From positions 1-64,000 of the forward strand of contig NZ_JASJOR010000003.1 in NCBI RefSeq assembly GCF_030068545.1: a stretch of 64,000 bases of DNA. The letters are read 5' to 3'. Shown one piece after another: positions 59,126 to 64,000 of this stretch. The position numbers and the translations under genes are program-made. Under the pieces are notes generated by a model, which was given only the letters and a program-made list of their open reading frames with translations, searched no databases and had not been told where the DNA came from. The DNA is from Xanthocytophaga flava. GTDB lineage: Bacteria; Bacteroidota; Bacteroidia; Cytophagales; 172606-1. Position 1 is the stretch's first letter. Every line of letters begins with the position of its first letter.

Positions 59126-60679
59126 TTAGATTAGTCGCAGAGCTGCTTTTTCCTGGATAATTGCTTGTACAGAACGTTTTTCAATTTTGCTTTCCAGCCA
59201 TGAGATCATATCAAAATACAAAAAGGCCCGTTTCTCATACTCACTGTTGAGCAACGGCAGTAACTGATTGCGTAATTCCACAAATCGCCGGGTGAGTTCC
59301 TCTTCATCCGGATCATCGTGAAGCTTCTTGAGAAAGCCAAGAATATATTTCTGGAACAAATGCAAATCCTCCTTCATCAACAAAAAGCGGTACGTAGATC
59401 GGATGTAATACTTAATTACATCCCGGTTGTCCAGTTCAAAATGGGCGATCAGCGTAATGATTCGTGCAAAACACTGCAGATCTTCCCGCATATCGGCATT
59501 GGGAATATTGATAATACCTCCCATCCACCGAACAGCGTGCCTAAACTGGCTGGCACCAAAGTAAAGGCAAGCAATTTTGTAGTAAAAGATCAATACCGAA
59601 TGTTTATCCAGTACATCCATCAACTGCAGAATCTGTTTTTCATGTCCATTCATAATTACTTCAATGCCTTTAGAGAAGTCACCCGTCATAAAGTACTGAT
59701 TAATCTCATGCACATAATAGTACTTAAGCAGTCGAATCCGAATGCTTTCGTTGATATGCACGGAAGGGATCAGATCAATGGAATGAAGTTTCTGATTGGT
59801 TTCAACAAACTCGGCATACTTGTATAATTTATTCTGGGCAATCAACAAACTGTTTAATGCCTGCAAATAGCTCTCTATATTGCCTTGAAGTAGGAGAGGC
59901 ATACTCTCATACAATGCCACCAGTCTTTGGGCTGCTGTGTACCCATTCTCAAATGCCTGAATGAAAAAGTAATAACCCACATACAGACGATACAAGTATA
60001 TTTTTTCGATAGACGATAGCTTTTCTTCTTCAATAGGAGGGATAGTAGTATGAAAATAATCCTTTACTTTCAGATACTCATGCTCATTTCGAATATAGCC
60101 AATACGGGTGTAGAGAGAATTAAGCCGGATAGCGAGATTGGAGAAAACGTTGATATTGTTAATCTGCTCAGTTATCTGGCTGGTTTCCCGGATAATTTCA
60201 TCTACCTGACTGGTAGTGCCATGGCTGTTGGTAAACAAAAGAATCCTTTTTTCAAGCTTGATAATCTCAAGCTGTAATTCCAGGTTTCCATTGGCAATGG
60301 CCAGTTTTTTAGCTTTTCGTAAACAGGATAAACCCTGCTGATACAAGCGTTTATTGAATAAAAGCTGAGCAAAATCAATCTGCTCACGAATCTGTACATC
60401 ACCCATTTTGGCCAGGTGAAACTGCCGGATACTTTGCAGAATTTTTTCGTAGAGATATGCTTTTAGATTCGAAAGTTGAGAAGGCTTTAAGGAGGGCTCT
60501 TCCTGCAAAAGCTTGTCCTCGTCAAACTCTGGCTGGGTATTAATTAAATCAAATAGTAATAAAACCTTGCGATCTTCCTGCTGCCCTCCACTAAGCATAA
60601 ACCGTTTAAAATATCGCTTTTCATTTTTGTCCAGTGATTTTATTAAATCGAATAAGGTTTTAGACTTGCCCTTTGACAT
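59126..60679 (-). CDS. Helical-repeat hypothetical protein, 517 residues
   Basis: From the ATG at 60679 (MSKGKSKTLFDLIKSLDKNE). Almost wholly helical with TPR-like periodicity (FAQLLFNKRLYQQGLSCLRK, LELQLEIIKLEKRILLFTNS). It begins with a conserved KNEKRYFKRFM motif seen in a family of Bacteroidota proteins of unknown role. No signal peptide or membrane segment. It is divergent from ilvBN. Confidence 0.82.
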   Translation of the reverse strand: MSKGKSKTLFDLIKSLDKNEKRYFKRFMLSGGQQEDRKVLLLFDLINTQPEFDEDKLLQEEPSLKPSQLSNLKAYLYEKILQSIRQFHLAKMGDVQIREQIDFAQLLFNKRLYQQGLSCLRKAKKLAIANGNLELQLEIIKLEKRILLFTNSHGTTSQVDEIIRETSQITEQINNINVFSNLAIRLNSLYTRIGYIRNEHEYLKVKDYFHTTIPPIEEEKLSSIEKIYLYRLYVGYYFFIQAFENGYTAAQRLVALYESMPLLLQGNIESYLQALNSLLIAQNKLYKYAEFVETNQKLHSIDLIPSVHINESIRIRLLKYYYVHEINQYFMTGDFSKGIEVIMNGHEKQILQLMDVLDKHSVLIFYYKIACLYFGASQFRHAVRWMGGIINIPNADMREDLQCFARIITLIAHFELDNRDVIKYYIRSTYRFLLMKEDLHLFQKYILGFLKKLHDDPDEEELTRRFVELRNQLLPLLNSEYEKRAFLYFDMISWLESKIEKRSVQAIIQEKAALRLI

Positions 60680-60962
60680 CGTAATTCTATAAACTTTAAA
60701 TGCTCGTTTTTCGGGTTGCAATCTATTTTTTATTTCAACTACTACAGCTTGGAAACTGTAATTATCTAAAAGCTTCTTTTTTACTTGGAAACCGGAGTTT
60801 ACACAAGTGGTATTACAGGATATAGTGATAGAATAGATAGATTAGGTAGTATTGTCTGCTTCTTAAAAACCGGAATTATACAATTTATTGTCTCTTGCTT
60901 TCCAGCCATGAAAAATATATTTGCGGTATCTGATTCAGGAATTATCCAATTTGAATATAAAC

Positions 60963-62699
60963 ATGGAGAATGCAAAAAACGGTGCCTGGGTCTTAATTGA
61001 GACCCTTGAACAACTGGGAGTAGAATACATTTTTGGCTACTCAGGAGGAGCTGCATTGCCCTTGTTTGATGCGCTGTATCATTCTTCTATCAAGTTAATT
61101 CTAACAAGGCACGAACAGGGAGCTACTCACATGGCTGATGGCTATGCCCGAGTTACCGGAAAGCCAGGAGTAGTATTGGTTACCAGTGGTCCTGGCGCTA
61201 CCAACACCATTACAGGGATGATGACTGCCCAGATGGATTCAGTGCCTATGATTGTACTTACAGGGCAGACTATTACCAGTTTGTTGGGGTTGGATGCTTT
61301 TCAGGAAGCTGATATTTTTGGCATGACCATGTCTGTCGTAAAGCACAATTACCTGATAAAAAATACGGCTGACATCTCCCGAATTACCAGAGAGGCTTTT
61401 CATATTGCTACCTCCGGGCGTCCTGGTCCAGTCTTAATAGATCTACCCAAGGATGTTACTTCAGCTCCATTCAACGGCTCACTTACGGACCAAATAGACC
61501 TTCCGGCTTTTCAGCTTCCCGCCCGACCCAATCCTGAGAGTGTACAGAGTTTGGCTGATTTGATTAATCTATCCCGTAAACCAATTCTGTTAGTGGGACA
61601 TGGAGCTTTACTTTCAGGTGCTGCCACAGAAGTACGTGCCTTGGCAGAACTGATTCAGGCTCCTGTTACCAACACCTTATTGGGGAAAGGAGGATTTCCT
61701 GAAACACATCCTTTATCGTTGGGTATGCTGGGAATGTATGGCACTGTATATGCCAATAAAGCTTTGCTGGAATGTGACCTGATTCTGTCCATTGGCTGCC
61801 GCTGGGATGATCGGATTAATGGGAATCCGAAGAAGTTTTGTCCACAAGCCAAAAAGCTGCATATCGATATTGACCCTGCTGAAATTGGTAAGATCGTAGT
61901 TCCTGACGCCTATGCTATAGGAGATGCTAAGCAGGTATTACAAGAGCTACTTCCACTGGTACATCCGCTGGACACACAAGAATGGGTAGAGCAGGTACAG
62001 GAACTGAAAAGGTTATACCCCTTACAGTACAGGCCTTTCAACGGCAATATTCCGGAAGGCTTAGCTTCCTTGCGAGCACAGCATGTGATTGATGTACTTT
62101 ACCAGTTGACGAATGGAAACGCCATTGTTACTACAGATGTAGGCCAGCATCAGATGTGGGCTGCTCAGTATTTTAAAACAGACCAGCCCGATACCTGGCT
62201 TTCTTCAGGAGGAGCAGGTACTATGGGTTTTGGATTTCCGGCCGCAATTGGTGCCCAGCTCGCCAGACCGGATCAGCAAGTGATTGCTATTGTGGGAGAT
62301 GGTGGTTTTCAAATGACTCTTTGCGAACTGTCTACAGCTGCCCTTCACAAGCTTCCGCTGAAGATCCTGGTGATTGACAATAAATATCTGGGAATGGTGC
62401 GACAATGGCAGGAGTTTTTCCTGGATGGGCGCTATAGTGGCACTGACCTGGAAGGAAATCCTGATTTTTGTATGCTGGCTCAGGCTTATGGGGTAAAAGC
62501 CTTTCGCATTACAAAAGAAGAAGAACTGGAACAAACCCTGGCTGAAGCCCTTGCTTACCAGTCTGGTCCCTGTCTGATTCACGCCGAGGTGGTCAAAGAG
62601 GATAATGTATTTCCTATGATTCCTGCAGGTCAGTCTATTCACGAAATGATTACCGAATCACCGACTGTTCCCTTACAAATGCCGGAGGGAAGTACATAG
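60963..62699 (+). CDS. ilvB: Acetolactate synthase large subunit
   Basis: 578 residues from the ATG at 60963; the frame to 60921 adds 14 residues. It condenses two pyruvates, or pyruvate with 2-ketobutyrate, in isoleucine/valine/leucine synthesis. RHEQGATHMADGYARVTGKP contains the catalytic Glu. GDGGFQMTLCELSTAALHKL is the ThDP-binding motif, ending VIDN in place of the more usual NN. GWDDRINGNPKKF-type and GPVLIDLPKDVTSAPF are the FAD and interface segments. Followed 45 bp later by ilvN. Confidence 0.95.
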   Translation: MENAKNGAWVLIETLEQLGVEYIFGYSGGAALPLFDALYHSSIKLILTRHEQGATHMADGYARVTGKPGVVLVTSGPGATNTITGMMTAQMDSVPMIVLTGQTITSLLGLDAFQEADIFGMTMSVVKHNYLIKNTADISRITREAFHIATSGRPGPVLIDLPKDVTSAPFNGSLTDQIDLPAFQLPARPNPESVQSLADLINLSRKPILLVGHGALLSGAATEVRALAELIQAPVTNTLLGKGGFPETHPLSLGMLGMYGTVYANKALLECDLILSIGCRWDDRINGNPKKFCPQAKKLHIDIDPAEIGKIVVPDAYAIGDAKQVLQELLPLVHPLDTQEWVEQVQELKRLYPLQYRPFNGNIPEGLASLRAQHVIDVLYQLTNGNAIVTTDVGQHQMWAAQYFKTDQPDTWLSSGGAGTMGFGFPAAIGAQLARPDQQVIAIVGDGGFQMTLCELSTAALHKLPLKILVIDNKYLGMVRQWQEFFLDGRYSGTDLEGNPDFCMLAQAYGVKAFRITKEEELEQTLAEALAYQSGPCLIHAEVVKEDNVFPMIPAGQSIHEMITESPTVPLQMPEGST

Positions 62700-62744
62700 A
62701 CAAATGTTAATTACCTATATCAATTTTTAACCCAACATATTCCT

Positions 62745-62999
62745 ATGGAAACGCAACATACTTTTTCGCTGATTTATGCTAGAAAACCAGGTATCCTTAT
62801 CCGGGTTGCCCTTGTACTGGAACGCCGGGGATACACCATTGAGTCAATGAATACCAGCCCGTATGATTCTAACCCCGACTATTGGGAAATGATACTTACC
62901 ACAGAGGGTGATCCGGCAAAACTGGAACAGGTAACCCGACAATTGGCAAAGCTTATTGACGTCTTTGCTGTACAGGTACTCAAGGAAGTGTACTGCTGA
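62745..62999 (+). CDS. ilvN: Acetolactate synthase small (ACT) subunit
   Basis: 84 residues, a single ACT domain (TFSLIYARKPGILIRVALVL, ERRGYTIESMNTSPYDSNPD, EMILTTEGDPAKLEQVTRQL). Half the length of the E. coli type, but normal for the short form. It binds valine and enhances or feedback-controls IlvB. Same operon as ilvB. Confidence 0.92.
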   Translation: METQHTFSLIYARKPGILIRVALVLERRGYTIESMNTSPYDSNPDYWEMILTTEGDPAKLEQVTRQLAKLIDVFAVQVLKEVYC

Positions 63000-63169
63000 G
63001 GATAAGTTGTGGAGTTCCAGGAATCCTCTTCTGATTCTGCTCGGTTGACTGTTGCTGACAAGATTCATTATACAAGGGCTATTCCTTTTCTAGTTTAGTA
63101 AGCATTTGTATATTTAGTTGTTCGTGAGTGTTTTGCAACTAAAACTTACTTTAAACTATAAAATGAGTT

Positions 63170-63595
63170 ATGAAATTACTTAACTATAAAGCTCAATTTC
63201 GTTCGTATAAAATGCTGAAGGTATTGAGTATACTGTTTGTGATGGTATTTTCCTTTGGTAAGGTGGCTACTGCACAGGAAAAAAAGCAAATGGTCAGACT
63301 GGCTAAGATCAAAGTTGATCCTGTACAATTGAAAAATTATACCACAGCATTAAATGAGCAAATGAATACCGCTATCCGGGTTGAACCGGGAGTCTTAACC
63401 TATTATGCTGTAGCTGATAAAAGCAATCCCTCAAATATAACCATCCTTGAAATCTATGCTGATACAGCTGCCTACAAATCCCACATAGAAACTGCCCATT
63501 TCAAGAAATACAAAGAAACTGTAAAACATATGGTGAAGTCGTTAGAGCTGGTAGATGTTACTTTGATTAATTCCGCTAAGAAACCGGGTATGTAA
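63170..63595 (+). CDS. Secreted antibiotic-biosynthesis-monooxygenase-like protein
   Basis: 141 residues; a start at 63212 would give a shorter signal peptide. The signal is residues about 15-36 (MLKVLSILFVMVFSFGKVAT). ABM domain: VRLAKIKVDPVQLKNYTTAL, VEPGVLTYYAVADKSNPSNI, EIYADTAAYKSHIETAHFKK. Such small heme- or quinol-type monooxygenase folds are usually dimers. Periplasmic, substrate unknown. Confidence 0.87.
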   Translation: MKLLNYKAQFRSYKMLKVLSILFVMVFSFGKVATAQEKKQMVRLAKIKVDPVQLKNYTTALNEQMNTAIRVEPGVLTYYAVADKSNPSNITILEIYADTAAYKSHIETAHFKKYKETVKHMVKSLELVDVTLINSAKKPGM

Positions 63596-63654
63596 GATTT
63601 GAGCTGATAAATCCCAGCAGTCTTTATCAGATGAGGCTTTTGGAAGCAAAATAA

Positions 63655-63683
63655 AAGCCACTGAGATTAGATTTCAGTGGCTT
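63655..63683. terminator. Bidirectional terminator
   Basis: AAGCCACTGA-GATTAGATT-TCAGTGGCTT forms a 10-bp stem with A and T residues outside, between the ABM gene and the next minus-strand gene. Confidence 0.7.
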
Positions 63684-63703
63684 GATCAGATAGCTTCGCT
63701 TTG

Positions 63704-64000
63704 TTACTTAATGGTAATAGTTTTACTCACCCCATCAATAGTTAGTGTGGCCTTATCATCACAGGTACCATCGCCATAATCTAAAACAGCGTTTGAATAA
63801 CCTTCTGTCTCGATCAGGTAGTTACCGGATACCTTACGATAATTGCATGATTTGGTAGTGAGTATGGGACCTTCGATAGTGGCAGTAAAGGCTGTCCCCT
63901 TTTTATTTATTCCTGAGATCTCACCTGTTGTGGATGTAACAGAAGGAGAGTAGCTAGTTCCGCCATTGGGTAAGTTTTCCTTTACATCCAGTTTATAGGA
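63704..64000 (-). CDS. C-terminal part of a hypothetical protein (cut by window edge)
   Basis: The visible part encodes 98 residues and runs off the right end. It is beta-rich with Gly/Thr/Asp (VTSTTGEISGINKKGTAFTA, SNAVLDYGDGTCDDKATLTI) and ends DGVSKTITIK. Likely the end of a secreted or lipid-anchored protein of Ig-like or DUF4382-type build. The two cysteines (SCNY and GTCDD) could form a disulfide. The stop is followed by the bidirectional terminator at 63655-63683. Confidence 0.55.
   Translation of the reverse strand, partial: SYKLDVKENLPNGGTSYSPSVTSTTGEISGINKKGTAFTATIEGPILTTKSCNYRKVSGNYLIETEGYSNAVLDYGDGTCDDKATLTIDGVSKTITIK

Noticed and set aside
1..64000. tRNA or rRNA genes
   Set aside because: No cloverleaf with the GTTC-type T loop or conserved rRNA stretch was recognised on either strand by eye; a covariance search would be decisive.

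Overview
The window reads as chromosomal DNA of a Bacteroidota member, most likely Cytophagales. The evidence is moderate G+C, lipoprotein and signal-peptide genes of Bacteroidota type, ECF sigma/anti-sigma genes with Bacteroidota-style promoters, occasional TAnnTTTG -7 elements, and family content (DUF6249, DUF4132, leucine-rich-repeat proteins, HxlR/NmrA pairs). No rRNA or tRNA gene was seen, and no species can be named from sequence alone.

Layout. 0-16 kb is ordinary chromosome. It holds an ECF sigma / anti-sigma / outer-membrane operon with a divergent DUF6249-DUF4440 operon, an alpha/beta hydrolase, two tandem leucine-rich-repeat genes, a flavin amine oxidase-like enzyme, a left-handed beta-helix protein, a porin-like barrel, pgi and a large DUF4132 protein. 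At 15.6-17 kb an HxlR regulator faces an NmrA-type reductase. 17-28 kb is an accessory zone. It holds umuDC, a decayed umuC/integrase junction, a relic of a lysis amidase, small hypothetical genes, GNAT-MarR, and two paralogous secreted proteins, one with a frameshifted signal peptide.

28.1-36.4 kb is a compact minus-strand island: HTH protein, DEAD/DEAH helicase, unknown protein, RecA-like ATPase, VRR-NUC nuclease, XRE repressor, and then small membrane or coiled-coil proteins with a PGRP-type amidase. It looks like the replication, control and lysis modules of a phage or phage satellite, with no capsid, portal or terminase genes in view. Seven palindromes of the form ATCAG-N4-CTGAT lie upstream of the repressor gene and upstream of the first gene of the lysis-like block, suggesting a single repressor regulon. 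A REP-associated transposase (RAYT) with REP hairpins inside its own coding region has landed in the island, and a REP cluster lies just outside it at 37.4-37.7 kb.

38.4-64 kb is chromosomal again. It holds a prolyl-iminopeptidase-like hydrolase, a third leucine-rich-repeat protein, an imine-reductase-like enzyme, lipoproteins, AraC-SDR, a second HxlR/NmrA pair, VOC and HAD proteins, a TetR-SDR pair with three matching operators, SDR-AraC, hydrolases, ilvBN and a monooxygenase-like protein.

Dispersed repeats run through everything: a roughly 114-bp element with about 27-bp terminal inverted repeats (eight copies, called A), a palindromic GTTGGTG-type repeat (B), a short CTTACCTTGACAGCATTGA module (C), a module next to some A copies (D), and RAYT-type REPs. 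None of the eight A copies interrupts a recognisable gene.
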